Assembly: GCA_963383645.1 (NCBI GenBank)
Contig: OY726565.1
Span: 39,763,444 to 39,827,443, forward strand
DNA from: Muscardinus avellanarius
Taxonomy: Eukaryota > Chordata > Mammalia > Rodentia > Gliridae
DNA: 64,000 bases
Direction of reading: 5' to 3'
Both the position numbers and the translations under genes were made by a program. Below the pieces are notes generated by a model. That model made no database searches. It worked only from the letters and a program-made list of their open reading frames with translations, and was not told where the DNA came from. Of this stretch, positions 1 through 11,135 are shown one piece after another. Within the stretch, counting starts at the first letter, position 1; every line of letters begins with the position of its first letter.

Positions 1-284
1 CTCATAAGAAAAGCTGCACTTCACAGAGTGGTAAGTAAATACTTCTCAGCTTCATGTGTTAAGTTGTTTGTTTACTGGATAGGCTTTCTTAGAATAACTC
101 CCTGCTTCAGAAGTAGATACCAGTGCTTCCTCAGCAGATTGTGACTTCTAGCTTTCATGTGGTCATTTGTGTCTTTATGGTCCTAGGACGGATGGTATAT
201 AATGCAAATCACGTTCTCAGAACTTAACTTTTTTAAAAAAAACAATTAGTATTACGTATTTATTTATTTATTTATTTACTTATT
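1..284. other. Intergenic sequence, nothing recognised
   Basis: AT-rich single-copy-looking sequence without a convincing ORF or known repeat. A short (TTTA)n run at about 257-280 immediately precedes the first SINE and is probably part of its flank. Confidence 0.5.
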
Positions 285-490
285 ATTTTTGCAGTACTGG
301 ATATGGAACCCAGGGACATTCTACCTCAAAGCTACACACCCAGCCCTATTTTTATTCTTTATTTGGAAACAGGGTCTCACTGATTTGCCAAGGACCTCAC
401 TAAGTAGCTGAGGCTGGCTGCAAACCATGATTCTCCTGTCTCAGCCTCCTGAATACTGAGATTACAAGCGTGTGCCACCACACCCGGCAT
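285..490 (-). mobile_element. B1-dID SINE, type A
   Basis: Read on the minus strand this is a complete dimer: a B1 arm starting near 489 (GCCGGGTGTGGTGGCACACG), an internal A-rich linker, and an ID arm ending near 290. On the plus strand the signature is GGAACCCAGGGACATTCTACC followed by CAGCCCTATTTTTATTCTTTATTT. Confidence 0.9.
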
Positions 491-553
491 TACAGTTTTA
501 TTAAATGAGCACTTTTACCTTGAGCTCATTGCTGCTGCTTTAAGCATTTATTA

Positions 554-556
<3 letters not shown>

Positions 557-604
<48 letters not shown>

Positions 605-620
605 TGTGTGTGTGTCTGTT
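557..620. repeat. (TG)n microsatellite
   Basis: Nearly uninterrupted TG dinucleotides, with two TC interruptions near the right end. It directly abuts the tail end of the minus-strand SINE that follows, so it is the expanded tail of that SINE. Confidence 0.9.
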
Positions 621-815
621 TACTGGAGCTTGAATCCAGCTCATTCTACCTCTGAACTACACCCCCAGCCCTATTTTACTTTTTTGTTTCGAAACAAGGT
701 CTCCCTAAATTGCTGAGGGCTTTGCTAGATTGCTGAGCCTGACCTCAAACCTGTAATCCTCCTGGCTCAGCCTCCCAAGTACTCGAATTATAAGTGTATA
801 CCAACATATCCAGAT
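621..815 (-). mobile_element. B1-dID SINE, type A
   Basis: Minus-strand dimer with both arms. The ID arm (plus-strand CTTGAATCCAGCTCATTCTACC) is clearly diverged from consensus, suggesting an older copy. The B1 arm ends near 812. Confidence 0.85.
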
Positions 816-3235
816 TAAAATTTTAAACACATAACAAAACAATATAAAAACAAATAGTTATAGATGCTGTTTAAGTCAGAATCCCTACAGTTATAATTAA
901 AAAGATTAACCATGTAAATTAGAGGAAAGATTTTTTTCTTATGGTTTTGTGTTCAGTCCATGTAAGACTAGCACCTGAGGATCTCAGGGCAACAGGAAAC
1001 AGAGAAAGGGAGAGCACATGGCCTGTACTCACATCATGGAGGCTGAAAATAAGGGAGCGAGCAGGGAGACCATATATATAATCTCCAAAACCACACCCCC
1101 AGGGACCACTTCCTCCAACCACACTACGGCCTACTGGGTGCCACCCAAGTAAATTCATTACAATCCACTTCTGGGATTACAACCTTCATGATTCAATTAT
1201 ATCAGCCCTGAATATTATTAATAAATGAGCTCTTTAGGGAACACTTTATACCTAACTCCAACAGATGCACTACCCAATGGATACCCACTCTCAGAGCCTT
1301 CTGACTATCTCTTAGGCAGGACTACTTTGTCTCTGTTTCCCATACAAAATTTCCATTTCCCTCTGACCTCACCAAGTGTAGCCTTAGGGCCTTGGGAATG
1401 CCACAGGCCACAGCACAGGTCACCAAGAAGTGACTGGCAGGGGCAACCGCTACAGATATGTCCCTCATCACCACTGAGACTAGAAGATGTTTGCTGGCTC
1501 CAGATGTTTGTGTCCTTGAGTGCTTTATTAGAAGCCTACTGCTATATAGAAAGGGAGTATTACATATGTTCTAGGACAAATAGGAAAAGAAAGTTGGATT
1601 ATACTGGTCAACTTTCAGATGTAACTGCCTATAAAAGTGTGAATTTGTGCCTGATCTGTACGCTACCAGATGATACCATCACAGAAGGCAACTCAAAATG
1701 GTGCTCTTCCGTAGATCTCTCTGCTCATTTCCATGCAACTACAACTAATATCAATACATTGTTAAAAGAAAACAAGCCAACAGATGTAATGCTGGACCAA
1801 CAGAGCTGGCCTGGTAAGCCAGGCTGTGTGGCTTCTGTATTTAGAAGCTTATTTTCCAACTCTTTCCCCTTTGCTTGATCTCTAGATACTGGAGGGCTCT
1901 GCTGAGTACTGGGACCTCTTGGTATCTCCCTTCTTGCTGTCACTTTGAATCACACTCAAATCTATACTCAAATTTATTTATTTCTATATATCTATAAATT
2001 TATTTCTATATATCTATTTATTTCTATATATCTATACTATATATCTATTTATTTCTATAAATCTATACTCCCTAAAGATCAAGACTTACATATTGTCATG
2101 GTCAGCTATAGAATGCCCCCCAAAGAGCTCTCGTATTCAGCTCAGGGCTGACATGTAATGAACTTATCTGGGTGGTGGCCTAGGCCAGTAGGGTATGGCT
2201 GGATTGGGGATTACATATGGTCCCTCTTCCCTTGTAAGGAGAGATGTGACAGGTAAATGTCTGGCTTATTGTAAAGAACAAGAAACCTATACATATATTC
2301 ATCACTATTAATTTTTTATTGTTTCTTTATTATCAAACACGGCCAATCCCCTAAAATGATAGCTCTATAGGAACAGGTACCTTCTCTGCAAACCAGTTCC
2401 TAGAAAAATGGCTGGAAACTGCTGGCACATCATAGGAGTGAAACACCTGATGAGTGATTCTGTAACTGAAAGTGCTTGATGAGTTATCAGCATACAGTAA
2501 GTGATGAATAAGCTTCACTTACAATAATTTTATTGGCTTAAGTGCCTTAGTTGCTCATAAGGAAACCAAAGCCAGAACGGAAAAGTTGTTTGCCCACTGT
2601 CACAAACATCATCACCTCTAGGTTAGTTTAATTGCCAAAATCAATTGTGCTGCTTTTATATTAAGATAAGAATAAAAATATTCACTGCCATGGAGCACCC
2701 ACTATGTAAATTATCTTAAACTTTACTGTGTAGTTGTGATATTTGTAGTTGTGATGTAGTATTGGACAAACCTGGTGAAAAACAGGGCCTGCGATTTCAT
2801 ATTATGTGACCTCTAAAGATACTTCCAACTATAAGGGCTCTGTGACACTCTAGATGTTGATTTCTGGGACCTCCATCCCAAAGGAAAGCTCCATCAAGTC
2901 CCAGCCATGAAAATGCCCCTCCCTTATTTTTTCCTATTTTTCAATAATTCAATATTTTTGTTCTAGAAGGCTGATGCTTGCCACAGTTTACCCCTTTTAG
3001 GTAAATCCCCAAGATTGGAAACACATCTCAAAACAACATTTCCCCCAAAGTATTTCTTGGAACACATGTGACCTCTTGAAAAGGGACCAAATAAGATTGG
3101 AAAACACAAAAGCCATTCATAGGTACACTAACATATTAAAGCATTTAAAAAATTCTTCTGCTTTTTAAAACACATTTTCCCCTAATCTAAAATGTCCTCT
3201 TCCCAGAGCCTTTACAATGTGACTTCCCAGCTCCT
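816..3235. other. Intergenic sequence with weak old-repeat traces
   Basis: No supportable gene. Stretch 954-1205 has the look of a degraded interspersed repeat on the minus strand but I cannot name it. A 217-codon open frame at 1225-1878 has no recognisable domain and is treated as chance. Segments near 2540-2620 and 2668-2760 show MIR-like words (for example AGTGATG/CACTATGTAAATTATCTTAA) too short to call. Confidence 0.5.
1960..2066. repeat. AT-rich minisatellite, about 20-21 bp unit
   Basis: Four to five imperfect tandem copies of a unit built from TATTTATTTCTATATATCTA. Copies differ by short internal losses. It encodes only low-complexity Ile/Tyr/Leu peptide in the open frame crossing it. 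Confidence 0.75.
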
Positions 3236-3690
3236 TCCCTTAAAGGGTGGAGTCTACTCCCTGACCCCTTGAATTCAAGATGGTCGGTGACTTGCTTTGG
3301 CTGGTAGAATGCTACAAAAGAGACTGGTGCCAGTTGTACCTATAGCCTTTCAGGTGGCTGCTGGCTTCTTTGAATATCTCTTGTCACCATTGAATGAGCC
3401 TAGGCTGGTCTTTCACATGATGAGAAGCAAAGTAGTACCGTTACTCTTGTCGCTCCAACCAATGACCAGCCAATCACTGGACATGTAAAGGAGACCAGCC
3501 GAGGCTAGGCCAGTCCACTGAGCCCCCAGCTGACCAGAGGCATCCTCCCTGCCAAGGTCAGCCAAGCTGGCCTAGGGCAGCAGATTAGTCTGCTGACCCA
3601 TATACTCATTAGCATTAACTCATAGGCATTGCATAAACCATTTTCTTTTGTGGTGGTTTATTATATAACAATTTCATGACTGATATATGA
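3236..3690. mobile_element. Ancient ERVL/MaLR-like LTR remnant
   Basis: The order of words GGGTGGAGTCTACTCCCTGACCCC, GACTTGCTTTGGCTGGTAGAATG, GAGACCAGCCGAGGC and a terminal GTGGTGGTTTATTATATAAC resembles a widespread old mammalian LTR. The segment at 45,605-46,110 shares the same opening (AGGTGGAGTCTAATTCCC), supporting a repeat family rather than unique sequence. The family name cannot be fixed by eye. Confidence 0.5.
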
Positions 3691-3899
3691 AGTTAAATTC
3701 CTGTTTACTTCCTATCATACACTGTTTTATGTTGCTATAACAGAATACCACAGACTGGGTAGCTCATAATAAACAGAAATGTGTTGGCTTGTAGTTATGA
3801 AGCCTGCCTGGCATGTCCAAGGTCAAGGTGTGGTGATTTTGATTCCAATATGGTGACTTGAGTGCTGAGTCCTCTCGAGTGGGGGTTGCCTCATTTTTG

Positions 3900-3938
3900 T
3901 CCGTGTGCGTGTGCGTGTGCGTGTGCGTGTGTGTGTGG
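3900..3938. repeat. (GTGTGC)n/(GT)n microsatellite
   Basis: Short alternating GTGCGT and GT run at the tail end of the adjacent minus-strand SINE. Confidence 0.8.
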
Positions 3939-4131
3939 TGCTAGATATCGAATGTTGGGACATTCTACCTCTAAGCTTCATCCCCAGCCCTATTTTATAT
4001 TTTTTATTTTGAAATAGTCTCATTAAGTTGTGGAGAGCCTCCCTAAGTAGGTGAGGCTGTCTGCAAACCTGGATCCTCCTGTCTCCGTTTCCTGAGTACA
4101 GGGATTGCAAACATGGACCATCATGCCTAGC
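3938..4131 (-). mobile_element. B1-dID SINE, type A
   Basis: Full dimer on the minus strand, from the ID arm (GGTGCTAGATATCGAATG on the plus strand, diverged) to the B1 start ACCATCATGCCTAGC near 4131. It is inserted in the MaLR LTR. Confidence 0.85.
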
Positions 4132-4135
4132 TTTG

Positions 4136-4275
4136 TCTTTGTCTTTTTTCTTTTTCTTTTTAAAATTTTTATTGGTGCATTGTAGTCATACATCTTAATG
4201 GGATAAAAGATGGTAGAGACATACATGCACGTATCACCTGATTAGCCCTTACCCAATTCCTGCCCCATTGTCTGT
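4136..4275 (-). mobile_element. L1 3'-end fragment
   Basis: The plus strand reads T-rich tract, then TTTTATTGGTGCATTGTAG, TACATCTTAATGGGATA, then ACATACATGCACGTATCACC and a C-rich stretch. The reverse complement matches L1 3' UTR ends seen elsewhere here (CAATGCACCAATAAAA near 50,630 and 58,040). The same order recurs at 17,545-17,660, so it is the same 3'-end family, severely 5'-truncated. Confidence 0.7.
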
Positions 4276-4460
4276 CTTTGACAAAGAGGGAAAAAGGATC
4301 TGAATTCATCTTTTTATAAGAACATCAATCCCAACCATGAAAGCAGAGCCCTCGAGATCTGACATCAATGCTTAAAGATACCACCTTTTACAACTGTGAC
4401 AATGGCAATTAAATTTCAAAACAAGTTTGGAGGGGACGAATATTTAAACTATAGCACTTC

Positions 4461-4777
4461 CACAGATAAGCAAGGAACCCTGAAAATAAAGAATGGTGGC
4501 ATTCAGTAACATATCATAACATATTATTAAAGCAGAGAAGGAAACTGATTTTAACAAAAATTATTACTACAGCCAAGTCAGAGATTAGGTCTTATTGACA
4601 GTGATACCCTGACACCAACCACAGTGCTGTGCAGATAGATAGCTTGCTACATGTTTTTGAGAAATAAACTATCAGGGTACCTGATAGCTAGCTCTGTACA
4701 AGGACCAGTGAATCAAGTATCAGAGTTTAAGAAAGAGCACCTAAAGAAGCAGTTCTACCCCTTTAACAATTCATAAG
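4461..4777. other. Intergenic sequence, nothing recognised
   Basis: No ORF of note and no recognisable repeat before the next SINE. Confidence 0.5.
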
Positions 4778-4985
4778 TGGGATAATCCCAGCATTCGGGA
4801 GGCTGAGACTGGAGGATCGTGGTTTGTGGACAGCCTCAGCTACTTAGTGAGGCCCTCTGCAACTCAGTGAGACCCTGTTTCAAAATAAAAAATAAGAAAT
4901 TGGGCAGGGGGTGTAGTTCAGAGGTCAAATGCCCCTGGGATCCATTCCCAGGCCCGCAAAAAACAAAAAAAGTGGGAAAAAAAAA
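4778..4985 (+). mobile_element. B1-dID SINE, type A, 5'-truncated
   Basis: Begins inside the B1 arm (GGGATAATCCCAGCATTCGG) and continues through the linker and the ID arm (GTGTAGTTCAGAGGTCAAATG) to an A-rich tail. Confidence 0.85.
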
Positions 4986-6095
4986 GTTTAGAAAAAAAAT
5001 AGAAGAGAAAAGCCCCAGAGAACTACTAGGAAACACAGCAACAAATAAATATGAATACAATTAACAATAGAACTTGCTGTTTTATCACATGGCTGGCTAG
5101 AACAATAGGTCTCCTATATGCTTATACTCCTCAGGAAAACAACTTCAACAAGCTGAAGTGGCCCTAAAAATAAGGAGAAATGATACAGATGCAGACAGTT
5201 GGAAACTAATAGTTCTGCTCATAACTCATGTTTCTCACGCTCCTGGGATTATAGGCGGGCAGCCCTTTCAGCATCTGCACCCCTGGGATTAACATCTGTT
5301 TGAACGTGGCAGCAGAAGAAGGCAGAGGGGATGAATCCCTGGATTGTTCTCGCTGACGCTCATAGACATGTGTCCTTGGGTGATTCCAGTTCACAGGTGC
5401 ACTGGCCACACACTAATCAGAAGAATTATTTTCTTAACATTCGGTGTCATCTGCAAAGGCTTTGTGAAGAGCATAATTGTTTCAACCAGCTGCTAGGAGC
5501 TGTTTTTATTAAATTTTTTTAAAAAATCAAACAATGCCAAAGCGGGGGGTATTTGCAATATTTCCCCCTCCACATTCTTTTGGGGGAATAAACAAAAAAC
5601 AACAGCCCACAGCTCTATGAGACCAAGACCTTTGAAGACCAAAGAGTTCGGTTCTGTAAACAGAAACAACAAAAATATGTCCTTTTCCTCTCTATTTTTA
5701 TCCTCACCCCATGATAGGCTGCCTTGTGTATAGCATGTCTGGGGGACCCCTGCAGGGATTAGTGGCTCCCGAAGCAAGCCCGTGGAAAGTCCATGCACTC
5801 TTCCCCACTAACAGAATCCATCCCAAACTTCCACTGTGTAGGCACCTTTAAACTAGAGAATATGCCTCAGTGCCATGATTTCTGTCTTTGGGGTGGCTGC
5901 CAGAGCCATCACTAAGGGACTGGCCCTAATAGCTGATAAATCATTTATAGAGTCTGATCTGTAATATATAAGACTTGCCAATTATTCCCAAAGACAGTCC
6001 TTAAATCATCCTGGACCTAAGTGTCATGGTAGCATATGCTACTTTTTTCTAATGACATAGCTTCCCTCCCTCTTTTATTTTAAGTTCTTTGAAAT
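4986..6095. other. Intergenic sequence, nothing recognised
   Basis: Single-copy-looking. A minus-strand open frame of 101 codons (5493-5798) shows no family features. No promoter or splice structure that I can defend. Confidence 0.5.
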
Positions 6096-6446
6096 AGTGT
6101 CTTAGTCAACACAGGCTGCTTTAACAAAGTATAAACAACGAAATTTATTTCTCACAGTCTGGAGGCTGGAAGTCCAAGATCAGGCTGTCCAAGATCAGGC
6201 CAGGTCCTGGCAAGGATCCTCTCCCAGGGTGCTGACTGCCAACTTCAGGTAGCCCCACATGGTGGAAAAAGAACAAGAAAGTTATCTAGTGTCCCTTAAT
6301 AAAGGCGCTAATCTCGTTCCTTAGGACTCTACCCTTGTGATCTAATTACCTCCCAGAGGTCTCACCTCCTTACACCATAGGATGGGATTTTAACACATGA
6401 ATTTGGTGGTGTTGGGGGTACTGAAACATTGAGTGCATTATAGCAG
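6096..6446 (-). mobile_element. MaLR-type LTR, diverged
   Basis: The plus strand carries GTCTTAGTCAACACAGGCTGC, TTTATTTCTCACAGTCTGGAGGCTGGAAGTCCAAGATC, CTCTACCCTTGTGATCTAATTACCTCCCAGAGG and TTAACACATGAATTTGGTGG in the order expected for a reversed MaLR LTR. A duplicated word (CCAAGATCAGGC, at 6175 and 6191) lies inside it. Confidence 0.65.
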
Positions 6447-8775
6447 GGTTTTTTTTTTTCCCTTAAGGGAAAAAATCCCACAAAAAGGATAAGTAAAAGA
6501 CTAAAAGAAAAATGATGCATACTGTCATTGTTGTTACAAGGTGAAAGCCACATCTTTTATAGCAATGATTTTTAAATAAAGATCCTAAGAATCAATGTAA
6601 AAAGTGAGATTATGGCTCATTTCCTTGAGATTACAGCATTGTTACTACGAAAAACTACAAACACTCAGGTAGCAGTGAAAATGTTAATACATTCACTCTG
6701 GAGCACCATTCCTTACCTTTACTTTTTTTTTTCTTTTTTCATATTAAGCAGCAAATTAAATGCAAATGTCTAGAGAAATGAAACACTTGCACTACAAATT
6801 TACACACACCAAGTCAGAAAAAAAGAAAGTTATAGTCCTCTTGCTGATTGTAAATCCCCAGACTTCTAAATTTGCACACTCAATGTTTTAAGGAGCAACT
6901 TAACCTTGCTCAGAGGACTTTGACTTTTGTGATTCCCAACACATGTTTGTTCTTCAAACTAAAAATTGCATTTCAATTGGATTAAACCTTCACGTACCAC
7001 TTTCTACTGGTGCCTAAGCTACTTCTTGGAAATAAATCTGGTGCTTTTAAAAATTACCTACATTCTTTTACATAACTAGAATCCCACACAGAGGGATGTC
7101 ATCAAAAGGTAACACCAAGTTGTAATTAAAATACCAGATTCTTTTTAAAGACAGAACATAAAAATTGCATATTCAAAGTCACCCTGGACACACTGAGCCA
7201 TCAAATTTCAATAGGTCTTGCCCTCACTCATACACACCTCTCCCAGCAGGCAGTTCCTCCAGCTAGGTTATTGAAAAGCATCCCATTTGTTTAACTGTAA
7301 GGCATCACCAAGGTCACCACCCCCCACCACATCAACCCAAATGCTGGGTGTATTAGATAAAGACAGGAAGTGGTTCACTTCCACGTTTTAGCATTTCTTT
7401 GTGACTGCTTCACCTAGTGTAGCTCTCCATCACCCCTGTTCTTATCGATCTTCCCAGACCAAAAACAGCTATGCAGCATCATTGTATACTCACGGTGTGA
7501 TGATTAAAACATGAGCACTGAATGGGGGAGAATGAGATTGAAAGTCACACGTATAGTTATTGGATTTCTCTCTGTCTTTCAGAGGAACAGTGTGGAAAAC
7601 CCACAGACAGGTAGAATTAGAGTCAGAATCAAAGCTGCCTTTTGCCCAAGTTATTTATGTAGGAGAACACGAAAATATGTGCTCACTTCTCCCAAAACGC
7701 CACACTATGCTTTAAAATGTTAAGACGACTGTAATCCAAGACTCATACATAAGCCAAGGAAGAAGATTCCATGTCCCCAAGAGAAGTAAGTGTTGCTGAG
7801 TACACAGACAGAACATTACAGGGTGTTTTTATCAATATTAAAATCCTCGTGCTAAGAGATGCACTTATCTTGGAGAAGAGGCCACCCCAGAAATGTCATA
7901 GGGACGCCAAAGCCACAGGGAAGCTGAGGCTGCTGGGTTAGCAGCAGGTGATACAGATGTTCACATCTGCTGCAACCCAACTCTCTCCCCAGGCGGTAAC
8001 TGGGCTGCGGTCTGTCACTAGGGACAGCCGGCACAACGGGGAGGCGGAAGAACAAGGTAAGATGACATTTGGAGGGTTTCTGAGTTATGATGACACTCTT
8101 TGAAATTCCCAGGCATTGCAGAGGGTCTTCAAAGGGATTCTCCACTCCAGGATTTAGTGCTCTGGGCAGTCACCCAGGTACCACAAAGTCCCCATGTGTG
8201 TCTCCTTTGTTACCCATGTATAGACTCCCTCTGTGACGTCAAAGCCATGTTTGCTCAGCTTGCTGAAAATGTGTTCTTCGCTGGCCACATTCTTTCCCTC
8301 TTCCAAGCCGGCGAGGCTTCTGCAAAACTCATGGCACCGAAGCTGTGCCTTCCATAGAAGAGACAGGGATGACAGTTGTTTCTGTGTCGAGCATATGCTA
8401 ACCAGATCAAGCTTGTTTGCCTAAGAAACCTCGTATTTATTTCTTGTTTTTGTTTGTCTGGCTGCTAACCAGATTTGTAGTCAAATGTTCACCCCTTAGC
8501 TTTGTGAATGAGGGGTTTAGGGAATAGGATCCCGTCGGGGATCCATTGGTCCCTTGGTGGATTGTTCTACAACATGATCCTTTATATCTTAGTCTAGCAT
8601 TTTTTGAACCTCTCTCCACCTTGAGAAATAGTCATAAATGTAGATTCGGAGAACAATGGCAGTTCAATGCTAATGTACAAGTAGTGAACGATTATCATGG
8701 GCTCCTTCAAGGTTTAAACAAATGTAAATGCTGACCAAATATTTGATAGAATTATAGGACAAAAATATTTTAAAA
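6447..8775. other. Intergenic sequence, repeat-poor
   Basis: 2.3 kb without a recognisable transposable element. Open frames (97 codons minus at 7852-8145, 85 codons plus at 8100-8357) have no recognisable domains. Nothing further called. Confidence 0.5.
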
Positions 8776-8965
8776 GTGCAGAATGTGGTGGTACATGCCT
8801 GGAATCCCAGTACTTGAAAGGCTGAGAAAGGAAGATCACAGGTTCAAGACTAGCTTCAGCAACTCAGTGAGACTCAGCAACCTAGTGAGACCCTGTTTCA
8901 ACACAAAAACTAAAAAGGACTGGGGGCTGTAGCTCAGAGGTAGAATGCCCCTGGGTTCAATTCCC

Positions 8966-8971
<6 letters not shown>
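8776..8971 (+). mobile_element. B1-dID SINE, type A
   Basis: Complete dimer from GTGCAGAATGTGGTGGTACATG to CCCAGTAAC. Its tail runs straight into a (CA)n tract. Confidence 0.9.

Positions 8972-9013
<42 letters not shown>
8971..9013. repeat. (CA)n microsatellite seeded by SINE tail
   Basis: About 21 uninterrupted CA units continuous with the preceding SINE end CAGTAACAC. Confidence 0.95.
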
Positions 9014-9027
9014 CTTAAAAAAGCAAA

Positions 9028-9150
9028 ACTCAGCCCGGTGTGGTGGCGCACGCTTGTAATCACTACGCTTGGGAGGCGGAGACAGGAGGATTGCACAGGT
9101 TTGAAGCCAGCCACGCTGGCGTAAGAGACCCTGTTTCAAAAATATATAAC
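9028..9150 (+). mobile_element. B1-dID SINE, type B, left arm only
   Basis: CAGCCCGGTGTGGTGGCGCACG through GGCGTAAGAGACCCTGTTTC; the right ID arm is absent. Confidence 0.8.
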
Positions 9151-9504
9151 TCATCCAAATTCACACAACTGATAAGGGATGGAATCAGAATCGAATCACA
9201 TGTATGAATGATTCTCTTAGACAAATCAAGAGTGCTGAGAAAGTCTCTGACATTAAGTACTTCACAAAGGAGAGTCATAACTCATGGCCAGCCTCTGATA
9301 GATGAGGTGGTGTCATGGTCACAGACCACAGGTGGAAGTAGGTAGCATGGGAGTGCATCTGGTGAGCCACTCTGTGCCTGACCATTCGCCCCTGGTGTTC
9401 TGACCACTTTCTCCCTTACTTCACCCCTCTTCCTCCTCAAAGCTTATGTTCCCAATAGGAAAAGGACTACTCTACATCAGGCACATTGCAGTTTTCTTGG
9501 TTAC
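9151..9504. other. Intergenic sequence, nothing recognised
   Basis: No repeat or coding signal seen. Confidence 0.45.
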
Positions 9505-9911
9505 AAAGGCACCATGGTTTGAATCTGTAATGGCCCTCAAAAGCTCATGTGTTGAAAGTATGGTCTACAGGGCAGCAAAGTTCAGAGGTGGAATTTTTGG
9601 ACAATGATTGGATCATAAGGGCTCTGGATTCCTCTGTGAATTAATCCATTTAATGGGTTGATCCATGGATAGCTGAATAGACTAATGGGAGGTAGGACCT
9701 AGTTGAAAAAGTAGGTCACTAGAAGTGTGCCCTAGAGGGGCTTGTCTTCTTCCTAGCCTTTTTTCCCCTCTCTTCTCTCTTCTCCCTTCTCTCATTCTCC
9801 TCCTCCTCTTCTTCCTCCTCTTCCTTTCTCCTCTCTCTCTCCTCTCCCTCTCCCCTCTTTTCTTCTTCTTCTTCTTCTTCTTCTTCTTCTTCTTCTTCTT
9901 CTTCTTCTTCT

Positions 9912-9976
<65 letters not shown>

Positions 9977-10138
9977 TCCCCTTCCTTTTTCCTGGCTGTC
10001 ATGAGCAGAGCAACTTTCCTTATCCAAATCCTTCTGTAATGATGCTTCTGCTTTGAAGCCAGCTAATCATAACCTGGAATCCCTGAAATGATAGGACTAT
10101 CCATGAATTATTCACTTGTTTTAAATATTGGTCTCAGA
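9505..10138 (+). mobile_element. MaLR-type LTR carrying a large pyrimidine expansion
   Basis: ACCATGGTTTGAATCTGTAATGG, CTCATGTGTTGAAAGTATGGTC, GGACAATGATTGGATCATAAGGG, CTAGTTGAAAAAGTAGGTCACT and, after the pyrimidine tract, TCCTGGCTGTCATGAGCAGAG follow the usual order of an ERVL-MaLR LTR in sense. The natural CT-rich part between CCTAGCC and CTGGCTGTCATGAG has expanded to more than 200 bp. Confidence 0.65.
9756..9991. repeat. Polypyrimidine tract (CT-rich, (TTC)n, (CT)n)
   Basis: About 235 bp almost purely C/T on the plus strand, with a (TCT)n block at about 9858-9916 and a (CT)n block at about 9916-9972. It is open in several frames only because the sequence lacks A. Confidence 0.95.
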
Positions 10139-10320
10139 GAATTATTTAAAACATTTTATTAGATTCAATGGGACTCACACCTCTGCTTGAGAAATATTTT
10201 ACAAGTTAATTAAAACATAAAGGTTATTTGTAGTTTTACCAGAACTGTAGTGAAATATACCTTTGATTCATTAAAGTGAGAAAAAAAATTATTAGTTTAA
10301 AATAGGATGTTAAAAAAAAA

Positions 10321-10504
10321 TTAAGCCAGGCGTGATGGCACACGCATGTAGTCCCCGTGCTTGGGAGGCTGAGACAGGAGAATCGCACTTAGTGAAGCTC
10401 TTAGCAACTTAGTGAGACCCTGTTTCCAGATAGGATATAAAAAAAAAGGTCTGGGAGTATAGCCCGGAGGTAGAAATCCTCTGGGTTCCACCACTAGTAA
10501 CACC
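10321..10504 (+). mobile_element. B1-dID SINE, type B
   Basis: AAGCCAGGCGTGATGGCACACG through the linker CTGTTTCCAGATAGGATAT to the type B right arm (TAGCCCGGAGGTAGAAATCC) and CACCACTAGTAACACC, followed by a poly(A) run to about 10528. Confidence 0.85.
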
Positions 10505-10529
10505 AAAAAAAAAAAAAAAAAAAAAAAAT

Positions 10530-10729
10530 TTAAGCCAGGTGAGGTGGCACATGCTTGTAATCCCAGTACTTGGGAGGCTGAGAGAGGAAGATTGCAGGTT
10601 CAAAGCCAGCCTCAGCAACTTAGTGAGGCTCTCCGCAACTTAGTGAGACCCTGTTTCCAAATAAAATATAATAATAGGTCTGGAGGTACAGCTCTAAGGT
10701 AGAAGGCCCCTGGGTTCCATCCCCAGTAC

Positions 10730-10735
<6 letters not shown>
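10530..10735 (+). mobile_element. B1-dID SINE, type A
   Basis: Full dimer directly downstream of the previous SINE's poly(A), ending CCCCAGTACAGTAAC and running into a (CA)n tract. Confidence 0.9.

Positions 10736-10783
<48 letters not shown>
10735..10783. repeat. (CA)n microsatellite seeded by SINE tail
   Basis: About 23 CA units immediately after the SINE end. Confidence 0.95.
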
Positions 10784-10786
<3 letters not shown>

Positions 10787-10811
10787 TTTTCTCATGGAAG
10801 AAAGAGCAGTA

Positions 10812-10998
10812 ATGAGCCAGGTATGGTGGTGCATACTTGTAAATTCCGGTACTTGGGAGACTGAGACAGAAGGATGGCAGGTTCACAGCCAGCCTCAGCT
10901 ACTTAGGCAGAATTCAGCAACTTAATGAGATCTTGTTTCAAAAATAAAAAATAAAAAATAAGGTTGGGGATGTAGCTTGGAGGTAGAATGTCCCTTAG
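10812..10998 (+). mobile_element. B1-dID SINE, type A
   Basis: GAGCCAGGTATGGTGGTGCATAC through the ID arm, breaking off after TAGAATGTCCCTTAGG where a purine repeat begins. Confidence 0.9.
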
Positions 10999-11000
10999 GA

Positions 11001-11084
<84 letters not shown>

Positions 11085-11135
11085 GGAAGGGAGGAAGGAA
11101 GGAAGGAAGGAAGGAAGGAAGGAAGGAAGGAAGGA
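10999..11135. repeat. Purine tract: (GAAA)n then (GGAA)n
   Basis: About 20 GAAA units (to about 11083) followed by about 11 GGAA units, all purine on the plus strand. It replaces the normal 3' end of the SINE just upstream. Confidence 0.95.

Larger units (their letters stand above)
3722..4460 (-). mobile_element. MaLR-type LTR, interrupted by two insertions
   Basis: The plus strand opens with TGTTGCTATAACAGAATACCACAGACTGGG and closes near 4425-4458 with AAATTTCAAAACAAGTTTGGAGGGG...AACTATAGCA. These are the two ends of an ERVL-MaLR LTR in reverse orientation. A B1-dID SINE (3938-4131) and a short L1 3' end (about 4136-4275) sit inside it. Confidence 0.65.

Noticed and set aside
1225..1878. 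217-codon plus-strand open frame
   Set aside because: No recognisable domain, no promoter or splice context, and composition like surrounding non-coding DNA. A chance open frame is more likely.
8930..8971. tRNA gene-like segment (TAGCTCAGAGGTAGAATG...GGTTCAATTCC)
   Set aside because: These are A and B boxes of SINE ID arms, repeated dozens of times. No tRNA cloverleaf with acceptor stem and CCA-ready end.
9682..10039. Long frames on both strands rich in Arg-Glu, Lys or Phe/Leu-Ser
   Set aside because: They are translations of a CT/TTC microsatellite, not proteins.
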